Below, piece by piece: positions 7,737 through 18,300 of a stretch of DNA of 64,000 nt. The notes beneath the pieces were generated by a model, which saw only the letters and a program-made list of their open reading frames with translations, made no database searches and was not told the DNA's origin. Source of the stretch: Flavobacterium quisquiliarum (GTDB lineage Bacteria; Bacteroidota; Bacteroidia; Flavobacteriales; Flavobacteriaceae); the NCBI RefSeq assembly GCF_019308285.1, contig NZ_WWEM01000022.1, forward strand, positions 62,001 to 126,000, in the 5' to 3' direction. A program made the translations under genes and the position numbers. The first letter of the stretch is position 1; every line of letters begins with the position of its first letter.

Positions 7737-10700
7737 TCATTTTACTCTCGAGTTAAACTTTTCCAGCATTAAATACAAAATCGGTAAAACGATTAAGGTT
7801 AATAAAGTTGCTGAGACTAAACCGCCGATTACTACGGTTGCCAAAGGTTTCTGTACTTCTGCCCCGCCACTTGTGGATAATGCCATTGGCAAAAATCCTA
7901 AAGAAGCCACAGCTGCGGTCATTAAAACCGGACGTAATCTCGTTTTCGTTCCAATGATAATTCTTTGAAACGGATTTGAAATCCCTTCTGTTTTCAATTG
8001 ATTGAAATAAGAAATCAATACAATTCCGTTGAGAACCGCAATTCCAAACAAAGCAATAAATCCAATTCCAGCTGAAATACTAAACGGCATTCCTCTCAGC
8101 GAAAGCGCAAAAACGCCCCCAATCGCCGATAACGGAATCGCACTAAAAATCAATAAAGCTTGTTTGACACTTTTGAAAGTAAAATAAAGAAGTACCAAAA
8201 TCAGTCCTAACGCAATTGGCAATGCAACTGAAAGTCTTTTTGAAGCTTCAATTAAATTTTCGAACTGACCGCCATACGTTACGTAATAGCCCGCAGGAAG
8301 TTTAAAGTTTTTATCCAGTTTTTGCTGAATTTCTTCCACCACACTTTTAATATCTCTTCCGCGGACATTTAAACCAACAGTGATTCTACGTTTTCCGTCT
8401 TCGCGGATGACCTGTACCGGGCCTTGCTCGTAATCTACAGAAGCCACTTGAGAAAGCGGTACTTGCTGACCATTTGGAAGCGGAATAAACAGATTGCTCA
8501 CGTCTGTAATATCAGCGCGGTTGTTTTCATCCATTCGCACTACAACATCAAATCGTTTGCTTTCGTCATAGATTTTTCCAGCGCTTTCTCCGGCAAATGA
8601 AGAACGGATAATTTGATTGATATCGGAAATATTCAATCCGTAAAGTGCGATTTTATCGTAATCGTATTTTATCGTAATCTGTGGCAAACCTGTTACTTTA
8701 TCGGCTTTTAAATCTCCAATTCCATCGATTCCTTTTATTTTTGAAATTAGCTCTGTGGCTTTAGCGTCTAGGATTTCTAAATCGTCGCCAAAAATCTTAA
8801 TTGCAATATCAGATCGGCTTCCTGTCATTAATTCGTTAAATCGCATTTGGATTGGTTGCGAAATTTCAATATTGGCTCCTGGAATTACCTCCATTTCTTC
8901 TTTCATGGCATTCGCCAATTCTTCCCAATTATGGTATTTGCCTTTCCATTCTTTTTTGTCTTTTAGAACAATAATCAAATCCCCGCTTTCAATCGGCATT
9001 GGATCGGTTGGGATTTCGCCGCTTCCTATTTTAGTTACGATAGTTTTGATTTCTGGGAATTTCGCTTTGAGAATCTGTTCGTATTTGGTAGTCGTTTCCA
9101 CCATCTGCGTAAGCGAACTTCCTGTCATAATAGTGGCATTTATTGCCAAATCGCCTTCTTCAATGGTTGGAATAAATTCGCCCCCCATATTTTGAAAAAT
9201 AATAAAAGCCAAAGCGAATAATCCAATTGCAATAGAAAGAACAACTTTTTTAAACTCCAACGCTTTTTTCAATAAAGGCGTATAACGGCTTTCCAGCCAC
9301 GCAATCATTCGATCGCTAAAGTTTTCTTTGTGTTCTGTTTTTTTAGAAAGAAACAAAGCGCTCATCATTGGAATATAAGTCAGCGAAAGAATAAAAGCGC
9401 CAATAATAGCAAATCCAACTGTCATCGCCATCGGTTTAAACATTTTTCCTTCTGTTCCAATTAAAGCCAGAATCGGCAGATATACAATTAGAATAATAAT
9501 TTCTCCAAAAGCGGCACTATTTCTAATTTTTGAAGCCGAGTTATAGACTTCATCGTCCATCTCTTCCTGAGTCAGTTCTTTTTTATTTTTGATTTTCTGC
9601 AGATGATGCATCGTGGCTTCTACAATAATCACAGCGCCATCGACTATGATTCCGAAATCTATTGCTCCGAGACTCATTAGATTGCCGCTTACGCCAAAGG
9701 CATTCATTAAAATAACAGCAAATAGCATTGCCAGCGGAATCACTGACGCTACAATTAATCCCGCACGAAGGTTTCCTAAAAATAGGATCAAAACAAAAAT
9801 GACAATCAATGCTCCTTCTAAAAGATTTTTGGCTACGGTTTTAATCGAATTATCGACCAATTTTCCTCTGTCGATAAATGCTTCAGCAACAACACCTTCG
9901 GGAAGGATTTTATTAATCTGAGCCATTTTTTCGTGCACTCTTTTTACAACAGCGCTGGAATTTTCTCCTTTCAACATTAAAACCATTCCAGAAACGATTT
10001 CTCCTTTTCCGTCTTTGGTAGAAGCGCCGTAACGCAATGCCACGCCCTCACGAACCTGCGCCACATTACGAACCAAAACAGGAGAACCGTTCCGATTTTT
10101 TACAACGACATTTTCAAGATCTTTTACACCTTTTGCCATTCCGACACCGCGGATAAAATAAGTATATTGATCTTTTTCAATATAAGCGCCACCCGTATTT
10201 TGATTGTTTTTTTCTAAAGCATCAAAAATTTCGGTTATGGTGACTCCCAAACTGTTAAGCATGTTTGGGTTTACGGCGATTTCGTATTGTTTTAGTTTTC
10301 CGCCCCAAGTGCTTACATCAGCAACACCTCGGATTCCCTGCAATTGCGGAATAATAATCCAATCCTGAATCGTCCTTAGTTCGACCGCACTGTATTTGTT
10401 TTCATAGCCTTTTTTGGCATAAACATCGTATTGATAAATTTCACCTAATCCTGTTGAAATTGGGGCCAGTTCTGGAGAATTTACATAATCAGGAATGTTT
10501 TCTTCAGCTTGTTTTAAGCGTTGGAAAATCTGCTCGCGAGCCCAGTAAATATCGACATCGTCTTCAAAAACGACGGTAACAACTGATAATCCAAAACGAG
10601 AAATACTGCGGAGTTCTATAATATCCGGCACTGTTTTTACAGCGCGTTCCAGTGGATACGTAATTAACTGCTCGACTTCCTGACTTGCCAAAGTGGGCGC

Positions 10701-10856
10701 AGTAGTAATAATCTGAACCTGATTATTAGTAACGTCAGGCAAAGCATCAAGCGGTAATTTTTTAAGCGAATAGCTTCCCCAAGCTATTAAAACGAGGGTA
10801 AATAATAGTATAACGAATTTGTTTCGTATACTAAATTGAATGATTTTATCTAGCAT
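7737..10856 (-). CDS. czcA: CzcA/CusA-family heavy-metal RND efflux pump
   Basis: The inner-membrane proton/metal antiporter of the tripartite exporter. I place the start at ATG 10856 (1039 residues, opening MLDKIIQFSIRNKF), the usual HME-RND N-terminus; the frame stays open 11 codons further upstream. Family features in order: TM1 with FVILLFTLVLIAWG, DALPDVTNNQVQI, ASQEVEQLITYPLE, the TM4 acidic motif DFGIIVDGAVIIVE (spaced Asp, Asp, Glu of the divalent-cation branch), and a repeat of the architecture in the second half ending in TM10-12 (RPVLMTAAVASLGFLPMA). The acidic TM4 motif favours Zn/Co/Cd over Cu/Ag (inference from family knowledge). First of the A-C-B gene order. Confidence 0.93.
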   Translation of the reverse strand: MLDKIIQFSIRNKFVILLFTLVLIAWGSYSLKKLPLDALPDVTNNQVQIITTAPTLASQEVEQLITYPLERAVKTVPDIIELRSISRFGLSVVTVVFEDDVDIYWAREQIFQRLKQAEENIPDYVNSPELAPISTGLGEIYQYDVYAKKGYENKYSAVELRTIQDWIIIPQLQGIRGVADVSTWGGKLKQYEIAVNPNMLNSLGVTITEIFDALEKNNQNTGGAYIEKDQYTYFIRGVGMAKGVKDLENVVVKNRNGSPVLVRNVAQVREGVALRYGASTKDGKGEIVSGMVLMLKGENSSAVVKRVHEKMAQINKILPEGVVAEAFIDRGKLVDNSIKTVAKNLLEGALIVIFVLILFLGNLRAGLIVASVIPLAMLFAVILMNAFGVSGNLMSLGAIDFGIIVDGAVIIVEATMHHLQKIKNKKELTQEEMDDEVYNSASKIRNSAAFGEIIILIVYLPILALIGTEGKMFKPMAMTVGFAIIGAFILSLTYIPMMSALFLSKKTEHKENFSDRMIAWLESRYTPLLKKALEFKKVVLSIAIGLFALAFIIFQNMGGEFIPTIEEGDLAINATIMTGSSLTQMVETTTKYEQILKAKFPEIKTIVTKIGSGEIPTDPMPIESGDLIIVLKDKKEWKGKYHNWEELANAMKEEMEVIPGANIEISQPIQMRFNELMTGSRSDIAIKIFGDDLEILDAKATELISKIKGIDGIGDLKADKVTGLPQITIKYDYDKIALYGLNISDINQIIRSSFAGESAGKIYDESKRFDVVVRMDENNRADITDVSNLFIPLPNGQQVPLSQVASVDYEQGPVQVIREDGKRRITVGLNVRGRDIKSVVEEIQQKLDKNFKLPAGYYVTYGGQFENLIEASKRLSVALPIALGLILVLLYFTFKSVKQALLIFSAIPLSAIGGVFALSLRGMPFSISAGIGFIALFGIAVLNGIVLISYFNQLKTEGISNPFQRIIIGTKTRLRPVLMTAAVASLGFLPMALSTSGGAEVQKPLATVVIGGLVSATLLTLIVLPILYLMLEKFNSRVK

Positions 10857-10953
10857 TTGAAATATATAATGACATGAGAAATGAGACAAGAATTTGTCTT
10901 ATAAATTTGTGGAAAGTCCACAGCTCTCTAGCCCAAAACGAATCAGGCAATCA

Positions 10954-11277
10954 TTATGCTATTTGAGGGGGCTGCCAAATACTTCCGTAGAAATCGGAAA
11001 TAAAAACAGATTGGTAAGTTGGTAAAGGAATTGAAATAAGATTGTAAGGCGCAGGAAACTCAAAATTTGCAGGAGTCTGGTAGCTTAAAACCTGAGCACC
11101 ACAACAATTGCAAGCGCAAAATGGCGAACACAAATCATTGTCTTTATCATGCGAATGATTGTCTTCTGAGGCAAACTGTGCTGTTTTATGCATAGCACTG
11201 TTCACTTCCATATCTGCGCAAGGCATATTTGAAAGTGCCATCAAATAAATTGACATTATAATTGCTATCCATTTCAT
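10954..11277 (-). CDS. Small Cys/His-rich secreted protein, DUF6660-like
   Basis: A 107-residue protein with an N-terminal hydrophobic segment (MKWIAIIMSIYLMALS) and a metal-binding-looking core: HSHDKDNDLCSPFCACNCC has five Cys and two His. A Phe/Tyr/Pro-rich C-terminus follows. I recall this arrangement as DUF6660, small proteins found next to metal exporters in Bacteroidota. It lies about 100 bases upstream of czcA on the same strand and is probably the first gene of the metal operon. A role as periplasmic metal sensor or chaperone is inference only. Confidence 0.75.
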   Translation of the reverse strand: MKWIAIIMSIYLMALSNMPCADMEVNSAMHKTAQFASEDNHSHDKDNDLCSPFCACNCCGAQVLSYQTPANFEFPAPYNLISIPLPTYQSVFISDFYGSIWQPPQIA

Positions 11278-11511
11278 GAGCGTAAAAATAATAATTTATT
11301 GTTTCCCTTTTCAAAAAAAACATAATCAACTGATTGTTAACTACATTTCTTAAAATTTTAGACGCAACAAAAGAATTTTTAGTTAACTTTAACACTAATT
11401 ACCACATATTCTACACTCCAAAAAAGTAAAAGACAAGCCGAAATTCCTTCAGAATACATTAGTACATCATTATTTCAAGCAGTTTTATTTAACAATTAAA
11501 CACTCTAGTCA

Positions 11512-12633
11512 ATGAAATGTAATAAACTAATATCAGCCTTTTTCTTATTATTTAGTGTTCCTTTTTTTGGTCAGGTCTACACCGACAAAATCGTAGGAGA
11601 AAAAAATCAGCAATTAAAAGACAGTCTAAAAGTAGAAGAATACCCATACGCACTGCCCATCTGGGGAGAAAAAGTGGCTCAAAAGGGCTACAAACTTCCT
11701 TACTCTGCCGGATTATCCATCAATTATTTTTGGCAGGATTCTCAAATCAATATCAGTAATTTGGAAGTCGGTTTTAATAACAGTCCAATGTTTAATCTGG
11801 ACGAGATCGTTCGTTTTGATAAATCTTCTGTCGAAGCGGGTGCTCTTACTATTCGACCTGATATATGGTTACTGCCTTTTTTAAATATTTATGGAATCTT
11901 TGGCAAAGCCAACACGGCAACTAAAATTAACGCCGGAATTTGGGTTCCTGACGCTGACAATAATTGGTCTCAGGTCGCTTCATTTAGCACGAAAGCCAAT
12001 TTTAATGCCACTACTTTTGGTTTGGGTATGACACCGACAATTGGAATTGGTGGCGGCTGGCTGGCACTCGACATGAATATGGCATGGACGGATATTAGTT
12101 CGTTGGATAAACCTGCTTTTTCCTATGTTTTTGGGCCAAGATTAGGTAAAACCTTTAAATTTCATAAAAAAGATCAAAACATTGCGGTTTGGGTTGGCGG
12201 TTTTAGGGTTCATATTTCTGGAGATACCAACGGAAACATTCCTTTATCAGACATTTTTGACCTCAGCAATGCCCAGCAAAAAGTAGACGACGGTTTGGCA
12301 AAAGTGAACGAAAACCAAACTAACGTTGACAATTGGTGGAATGGTTTAACTCCTGCACAACAAGCAAATCCAATAAATAAAGCAAAACATGAAACGGCAA
12401 ATCGTGCGTTAGACCGAGCAGGAACTTTTTTAACACATTTAGATGGGGCATTAAGTACAGCTGATAATTCGACGGTGCAATATTCTTTACAAAAAGCTCC
12501 GAAAGATATGTGGAACTTTATCATGGGAACACAGTATCAATACAATAAACATATCATGTTTCGATTTGAAGCTGGTTTCTTGGGCAGTCGTACACAGTTT
12601 TTAGGAGGTCTCCAATATCGCTTTGGACTTTAA
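11512..12633 (+). CDS. Predicted outer-membrane beta-barrel protein, unrecognised family
   Basis: A 373-residue protein with a signal peptide (ISAFFLLFSVPFFGQ). The mature part alternates hydrophobic and polar residues with many Gly and aromatic residues, typical of beta-barrel strands (YSAGLSINYFW, LLPFLNIYGIFG, FGLGMTPTIGIGGGWLALDMNMAW, AVWVGGFRVHIS), and ends in FGL with a C-terminal aromatic. A charged helical insert at about 255-320 (NAQQKVDDGLAKVNENQTNV) interrupts the strands and may be an extracellular or periplasmic loop. I do not recognise the family. It is co-oriented with the next barrel gene, 10 bases downstream, so the pair is likely one transcript, divergent from the metal cluster. 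Confidence 0.7.
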   Translation: MKCNKLISAFFLLFSVPFFGQVYTDKIVGEKNQQLKDSLKVEEYPYALPIWGEKVAQKGYKLPYSAGLSINYFWQDSQINISNLEVGFNNSPMFNLDEIVRFDKSSVEAGALTIRPDIWLLPFLNIYGIFGKANTATKINAGIWVPDADNNWSQVASFSTKANFNATTFGLGMTPTIGIGGGWLALDMNMAWTDISSLDKPAFSYVFGPRLGKTFKFHKKDQNIAVWVGGFRVHISGDTNGNIPLSDIFDLSNAQQKVDDGLAKVNENQTNVDNWWNGLTPAQQANPINKAKHETANRALDRAGTFLTHLDGALSTADNSTVQYSLQKAPKDMWNFIMGTQYQYNKHIMFRFEAGFLGSRTQFLGGLQYRFGL

Positions 12634-12643
12634 ACCCATTTTT

Positions 12644-13402
12644 ATGAAAAAAGGTTTATTCATACTTCTCGCTTTCTTTTGTATGAGTGAGGCGAAATCT
12701 CAGGTTTTAATATCCCTGATTTTTGGAGACAAACTCAATTCGCCTTTTTTAGAATTTGGTCTGGAAGGCGGACTTAATCTTTCGGATATTTCGAATCTGG
12801 AAAGTTCTGGAATGAATCCGGGGTTTAATCTTGGCTTTTATTTTGATATCCGATCCAAAAAAAATCCCGCTTGGATGATTAATACCGGAGTTATTGTCAA
12901 ATCTCCAATGGGTGCAAGACATATTCCTGTTTATTCTTTAGAAGATGAAAATCTCGATACTACTTTTGAAGGCGGGACTGTGAACAGAGAAATTCGATAT
13001 TTTAATGTTCCGATTTTAATTAAATACCAATTCAAAAATAGAATTTATATTAAAACAGGACCGCAATTAGGACTTCTAGCTTCTGCTTTTGACGAGTTTA
13101 CAAATGAAATCAATAAAAATGATGTTACGTACAAGAAAAAAATAAGGGATGAAATTCGTGTGATTGATGCCGGAATTGCTCTTGGAACAGGTTATCATAT
13201 GAATGTCGGCAACGGTTTAAATATTACTATTCAATATTACTACGGATTAGTTCCTGTGATGAAAGGAGATGGGCCAAATGTCTATAACAGATCTTTGTAC
13301 TTGACTGCCGGAATTCCTATTGGAAAAGGAAAAGCAGCCCAAAAAAGAGCTGAAAAAGAAGCTGAAATAAATAAAGTTATTCTGCCTGAAGATGAGAAAT
13401 AA
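12644..13402 (+). CDS. Outer-membrane beta-barrel protein, PorT-like
   Basis: 252 residues from the ATG at 12644. A seven-codon in-frame extension with a TTG exists, but the ATG gives a clean signal peptide (KKGLFILLAFFCMSEAKSQ). The mature protein has the PorT/OmpW-like strand pattern of Bacteroidota: FGLEGGLNLSDIS, NPGFNLGFYFDIR, NTGVIVKSP, FNVPILIKYQF, IYIKTGPQLGLLASAF, GIALGTGYHMNVG and LTAGIPIGKGKA, with a Lys/Glu tail. It probably sits in the outer membrane. The short spacing to the upstream barrel gene argues for joint function, which I cannot name. Confidence 0.75.
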   Translation: MKKGLFILLAFFCMSEAKSQVLISLIFGDKLNSPFLEFGLEGGLNLSDISNLESSGMNPGFNLGFYFDIRSKKNPAWMINTGVIVKSPMGARHIPVYSLEDENLDTTFEGGTVNREIRYFNVPILIKYQFKNRIYIKTGPQLGLLASAFDEFTNEINKNDVTYKKKIRDEIRVIDAGIALGTGYHMNVGNGLNITIQYYYGLVPVMKGDGPNVYNRSLYLTAGIPIGKGKAAQKRAEKEAEINKVILPEDEK

Positions 13403-13435
13403 AATAGTTTGTGCTATATACTTTCGATCTATTTG

Positions 13436-13572
13436 TAAACACATAGAAACATAGATTTTTGTTTTTACAAAAGAGAACAAGAAAGAGACTAGTTTCTAAC
13501 ACATAGCTCTATGTATATTAATGCAAGTGAAACGCCTTTTAGACAAAGAAAATCTATGTTTCTATGTGTTTA
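13436..13572. repeat. 24-bp perfect inverted repeat between convergent genes
   Basis: The arm starting TAAACACATAGAAACATAG (13436-13459) pairs perfectly with 13549-13572. A shorter ACACATAG/CTATGT palindrome sits in the loop near 13500-13515. It fills the spacer between the barrel gene and cheB and could act as a bidirectional stop, though no strong T-tract follows. Confidence 0.8.
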
Positions 13573-13586
13573 AAAAATAAAATTCT

Positions 13587-14180
13587 CTAAGCAGTTTCCT
13601 GATTTATTCCTTTTAAAAATTCAAGGATTTCTTCTGTCTTCAAAATAAAATCTGGTGAGGCATGTAAAATTGCATTATTCGGCATAAAAGACATTTCTGC
13701 TGAAAGCGGATTTTGTACTACGGTTGTTCCTCCTGCTTGTTTAATAGCTTTTATTCCAACGGTTCCATCAGAGTTAGATCCGGACAATAATATTCCAATT
13801 AATTCTGAGCCATATATCTCCGCAGCCGATTCGAAAGACACGTCTATGCTTGGTCTGCTGTAATTTATTTTCTCTGAAGTGTCCAACGAAAGGGTTTCGT
13901 CTTTTTCAAACAGCAAATGATAGTTGGAAGGTGCAATATAAATAAACCCTGTTTTTAAGGCCACTTTATCTTCAACCTCTTTTACATCTACTTTTGATCT
14001 TAAGGCTATTAAATCTTCTAAGGTTTGTTCGTCTGAGTTTTTTCTGTGCACCACAATTACAATGGCAAAAGAAATAGGGCTTTCTATAAAAGGCAAAATA
14101 TTTAATAATGCCTGTAAACTTCCTGCAGAACCTCCAATGATAACTACTTTACAATTTTTTATTATTTTATTTTCCTCCAT
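13587..14180 (-). CDS. cheB: CheB-type methylesterase, catalytic domain only
   Basis: A 197-residue stand-alone methylesterase domain. The CheB catalytic residues are visible: Ser18 in GGSAGS, His45 in VVHRKN and Asp138 in GSNSDGT. The usual N-terminal receiver domain is absent, so regulation must come from another protein. The known reaction removes methyl esters (or deamidates Gln) on chemoreceptors. Its start overlaps the cheR end by 19 bases, and it is the last gene of the kinase operon. No chemoreceptor or CheA/CheW gene is in the window, so the substrate is unknown. Confidence 0.9.
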   Translation of the reverse strand: MEENKIIKNCKVVIIGGSAGSLQALLNILPFIESPISFAIVIVVHRKNSDEQTLEDLIALRSKVDVKEVEDKVALKTGFIYIAPSNYHLLFEKDETLSLDTSEKINYSRPSIDVSFESAAEIYGSELIGILLSGSNSDGTVGIKAIKQAGGTTVVQNPLSAEMSFMPNNAILHASPDFILKTEEILEFLKGINQETA

Positions 14181-14971
14181 ATTTTCTCTTTATCAAACTG
14201 TTTGTATTTGGTTGGAGAGATAGAATACTTTATTGTTTCTTTTGTTCCAAGTGCTATAAAACCAAGCATGGCCAGACTATCATCAAAAAGATTTATAACT
14301 CTTTTCTGCAGATTATTATCAAAATAAATTAGGACATTGCGACACATAATAAGATCGAACTCATTAAAAGAAGTATCTGAAACCAGATTATGCTGTGAGA
14401 AAACCATTTTTTCAGAAAGGCTTTCGTTGAATTTTGCAAAACCATAATTGGCAATGTAATAATCGGAAAAATCTTCCTGCCCGCCGGAATCACGGTAATT
14501 ATCGGCATAATCTTTTATCATTCTTAACGGAAAAATACCACTTTTCGCCGTTTCTAAAACGGTGGCATTGATATCTGTTGCATACAATATCGATTTATGC
14601 AGTAATCCTAATTCTTTAAGCATGATGGCCATCGAATAGACTTCTTCTCCGGTAGAACATCCGGCATGCCAGATTCTGATAAAAGGTTTGGTTCCCAATA
14701 AGGGCAGAATTTCTTTTCGAAGTGTGAGATAAAAAGACGGATCACGGAACATTTCTGTCACGTTTACCGTAATCTCATCAATCATTCTTTTGCAATACTC
14801 CTCGTCTGTTCTGACTTTTGATAAAAACTCATGAAAATGCTTAAAACCATCTAAATAGAAAACCCTATTTACGCGCCTTTTAAGTGAAGCTCTGGAATAG
14901 CTTCCAAAATCAAAACCATAATATTCGTAAACTTCATTTATAAGCGTTTCTAGTTCAATATCTTCAATCAT
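14162..14971 (-). CDS. cheR: CheR-type protein-glutamate methyltransferase
   Basis: 269 residues. An N-terminal all-helical CheR domain (1-75, with FGSYSRASLKRRVNRV) is followed by the SAM-dependent methyltransferase domain: NVTEMFRDPSFY, the SAM-binding motif IWHAGCSTGEEVYS, LYATDINATVLETAK and DLIMCRNVLIYFD. These match standard chemotaxis methyltransferases. There are no TPR or PAS additions. It is co-transcribed with the receiver gene (7-base spacer) and cheB (19-base overlap). With no methyl-accepting protein nearby, it may modify a non-chemotaxis target. Confidence 0.92.
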   Translation of the reverse strand: MIEDIELETLINEVYEYYGFDFGSYSRASLKRRVNRVFYLDGFKHFHEFLSKVRTDEEYCKRMIDEITVNVTEMFRDPSFYLTLRKEILPLLGTKPFIRIWHAGCSTGEEVYSMAIMLKELGLLHKSILYATDINATVLETAKSGIFPLRMIKDYADNYRDSGGQEDFSDYYIANYGFAKFNESLSEKMVFSQHNLVSDTSFNEFDLIMCRNVLIYFDNNLQKRVINLFDDSLAMLGFIALGTKETIKYSISPTKYKQFDKEKIWRKIK

Positions 14972-14978
14972 AATTCAT

Positions 14979-15344
14979 TTAAATTTCTCCCAGGATTTGA
15001 AGTAATTTATCAACATCTACGGGTTTTGAGATGTATGCATCTGCTCCAGCCTCTAAACATTTTTCTCTATCTCCTGTCATTGCCTGCGCCGTTACGGCAA
15101 CGACAAATGTATTCTCTTGTGACGGAATCGCCTTTATTAATGGAATGGCTTCATAGCCGTCCATTTCGGGCATCATCATATCCATTAAAACAGCATCAAT
15201 CGAGCTGTCATTTTTTAATATTTTTAAAGCTTCTTCTGCACTTAAACAAGACAAACACTCAAAAGATCTTGCTTTTAAAGTATTTACTAATGCAAAGATA
15301 TTTCTGGAATCATCATCTACAATCAATACCTTTTTCTTTTCCAT
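14979..15344 (-). CDS. Single-domain response regulator
   Basis: A 121-residue receiver domain with nothing attached. The acidic pocket is DDD at 10-12, the phospho-acceptor is Asp55 in VLMDMMMP, the Thr switch is in VVAVTAQAMTGD, and Lys lies in ISKPVDVDK. It closely resembles the third receiver of the upstream 1188-residue kinase (DMMMPxMDGYE, AVTAxAMTGDREKC), suggesting domain duplication. It probably carries phosphate between the two kinases and the CheR/CheB pair. It lies 18 bases after the kinase gene in the same operon. Confidence 0.93.
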   Translation of the reverse strand: MEKKKVLIVDDDSRNIFALVNTLKARSFECLSCLSAEEALKILKNDSSIDAVLMDMMMPEMDGYEAIPLIKAIPSQENTFVVAVTAQAMTGDREKCLEAGADAYISKPVDVDKLLQILGEI

Positions 15345-15362
15345 TTACAGTATTTTTAAAGA

Positions 15363-18300
15363 TTAGATTTTATCGTATAACCAAACTCGAAGCAATGATA
15401 ACAACTGATCGACATCCACAGGTTTTGTAATATAATCTGAAGCTCCCGCTTTAATACATTTTTCCCTGTCGCCAGTCATTGCTTTGGCTGTTACGGCAAT
15501 TACTGCTAAGTTAAGGAATTTAGGATTAGCTCTTATCTTTTCAGCTGTTTCGTAACCGTCCATGTTTGGCATCATCATATCTAATAATACAACATCTGTA
15601 TCTGGGTTTTCGTCCAGAATTTTAATCGCCTCTTTACCGTCAAATGCAGTAATAACATTCATTTTAAACGCTTCTAAGGCTTTAGAAAGCGAATAAATAT
15701 TACGAACGTCATCATCCACAATCAATACTTTTTTCTCAAACAAAATATTATTTAAAGAATTCAGTTTTTTAGTACTCTCTTTTTTACCGTTTCCTTCTTT
15801 TTTGTTTTCTACCAAATGAAGGAAAAGCGAAACCTCATCGAGCATTCTTTGGTACGAATGTGCGGTTTTTACAATAATAGAATCGGCATATTTTTTAATC
15901 TTCAATTCTTCTTTAATAGACAAACTTTTTCCTGTAAATACGATTACCGGAAGATTTTCTAATCCCGGACTTTTCTTTACGCCATCCAGAATTTCGTAAG
16001 CTTGTTTGTCCGGAATTCCCATGTCAAGAATTACACAGTCTACATCCTTGTCTGTCAGAACAGATAATCCTTCTGAAACATCGCTTTTTATTTCTGAATT
16101 GATATTATACGTTTCCAGAAAATAAGCTAGTGCTTTGGCATGCTGTGGATTATCTTCAATAATTAAAACCTTTTGAGATTCTTTATTGATAATATGTTCG
16201 ATACGTTTAAAAACATCCGGAATTTTATCGAACGCAACTGGTTTGTCTAAGAAATCTACGGCTCCTTTTAACAAACTTTCCTGTTTCAATTTATGCGAAG
16301 ACATAATGTGCACCGAAATATGCTTGGTATGTGTATGATTTTTTAATTCTTCTAAAACCTGCCAGCCACTTTTAACCGGAAGTTCGATATCCAGTAAAAT
16401 TCCGATTGGTCTGTAAATCAGGGCAAAATTAAGGGCATAATCTCCTCTTACGGCTACTACTCCTTTGTATCCCTTTTTCTGCGTAAAAGCCAGTAATGAT
16501 TTTGCGAAATTGATATCGTCTTCTACAATCAGAATCACTTTATCGCCTTCTACAATCGAATCACGGTCGTCTTCAATTTCTGCAGGAATTACTTCACTGA
16601 TGTATTTTGGTCTTGCTTCTTCGTTTTCAGTTTCAACTTCAATTTCTTCGACATGCGGAATTTTGTTCACTGAAACTTTATTGATGGCAAACCCTAAAAC
16701 AGGAAGACATAAAGTAAAAGTACTTCCTTCATTTACTTTACTATGCAGGATGATTTCTCCTCTTAATAATTTGGCTAATTCACGACTGATTGACAGTCCC
16801 AAACCAGTTCCGCCATATTTACGTTTCGTTGAACCATCGGCTTGTTGGAACGCTTCAAAAATTAATGGCTGTTTTTCAACCGGAATTCCGATTCCCGTAT
16901 CTTTTACAATAAAACAGATTATTTTATCATCGTCTGTATCTACTTTGATTTCAAGGGAAACAGTTCCACTTTCTGTAAACTTAATGGCGTTTGAAATCAG
17001 GTTTTTCAGAATTTGCTCCAAACGCATTTTGTCTGTTTTAATGACAATTGGAGCGTCTTTAGCAATGATTTCAAAGTTGATTCCTTTTTCTTTCGCTACT
17101 AAATAAAATAAATTATGCAGGTTGTCTGTAATTTCTTTAGTTGAAACATCCAGGAATTCCAAATCCATTTTACCCGCTTCAATCTTAGACAAATCAAGGA
17201 TTTCATCAATTAATCCCAATAAACTGTTCCCTGAACTCTGAATTACTTTTGCAAACTCAATTTCTTCATTGTTCATGTTTTTGTTGTTGTTTTCAGACAA
17301 CAAACGGCTCAATAATAAAATCGAATTTAACGGTGTTCTCAATTCGTGCGACATATTCGCCAAAAACTCTGATTTGTAGCGTGTTGTTAATTCAAGAGCT
17401 TCTGATTTTTTCTGAATTTCAGTATTTTTTTCTTCTAATAAAACACTTCTTTCTGAAAGTTCTTCGTTGGTTTGTTCCAATTCTTCCTGCTGTACGCGAA
17501 GTTCTTCTTCAGATGCCTGTAATTTTTCGGTTTGTGCTTCCAATTCTGCATTGATGGCTTCCAGTTCGCTATGCTGAATTTGAAGCTCTTCTGACTGTGA
17601 TTTGGTTTCTTCCAGCAATTCCATCACTCGTTTACGATTTTGAGTTGCTTTTAAAGCAATTCCGATATTATTGGAAACTATGTTTAAGAACTCCAGTTGC
17701 AATACAGAGAAGCCATAAATACTTGCTAATTCTACGGCACCTTCTACTTTGAAATCTGTTAACGGAAGTGCCACAACATGAGTTGGTTTAATTTCACCCA
17801 AAGCATAATTGATCTGTATATCGTCTGGAGAAAGTGATTTTAATTCCAGCATTTTTCCGGAAACAATTGCCTGCCCAATAAGTCCTTCTCCTTTTTTGAT
17901 TCTTTCTCTGTTTTTGCTCGGTATATAACTATATCCTCCTGTAACAGTAAGTTCTTCGCCATCTATAACATATAAAACCCCAGCACTGCTGTTGGTGTAT
18001 TGACACAAAAATTCGATGACATCTTTTGCCAGTTTCTGAATCGTTTTTTCGCCCAGCATTTTATCATTTAAAGATGCAACACCTGTTTGGAGCCATTCTT
18101 TTTGAGATAAAAGTTCAAAAGAGGTTTTTAAAGAATCCCTCATTTCATGAATCGATTCTCCTAAAGTTCCCAGTGTATCGGCTTTTCGATCATCAATCTG
18201 AACATCGTAATTGCCTTTTGAAATCTGGATGGCAATTCCACCGATAACTTCTAATCTTTCTGCAATTTCTTTGTCTTTTCTTTCCAGCTCACGTTGTAAT

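Noticed and set aside
8755..9195. Long plus-strand frame opposite czcA
   Set aside because: The czcA reading on the other strand is strongly supported by domain motifs throughout, so this is a shadow.
16465..17106. 213-codon plus-strand frame opposite the hybrid kinase
   Set aside because: It overlaps conserved HATPase and receiver motifs on the minus strand and shows no domain of its own.
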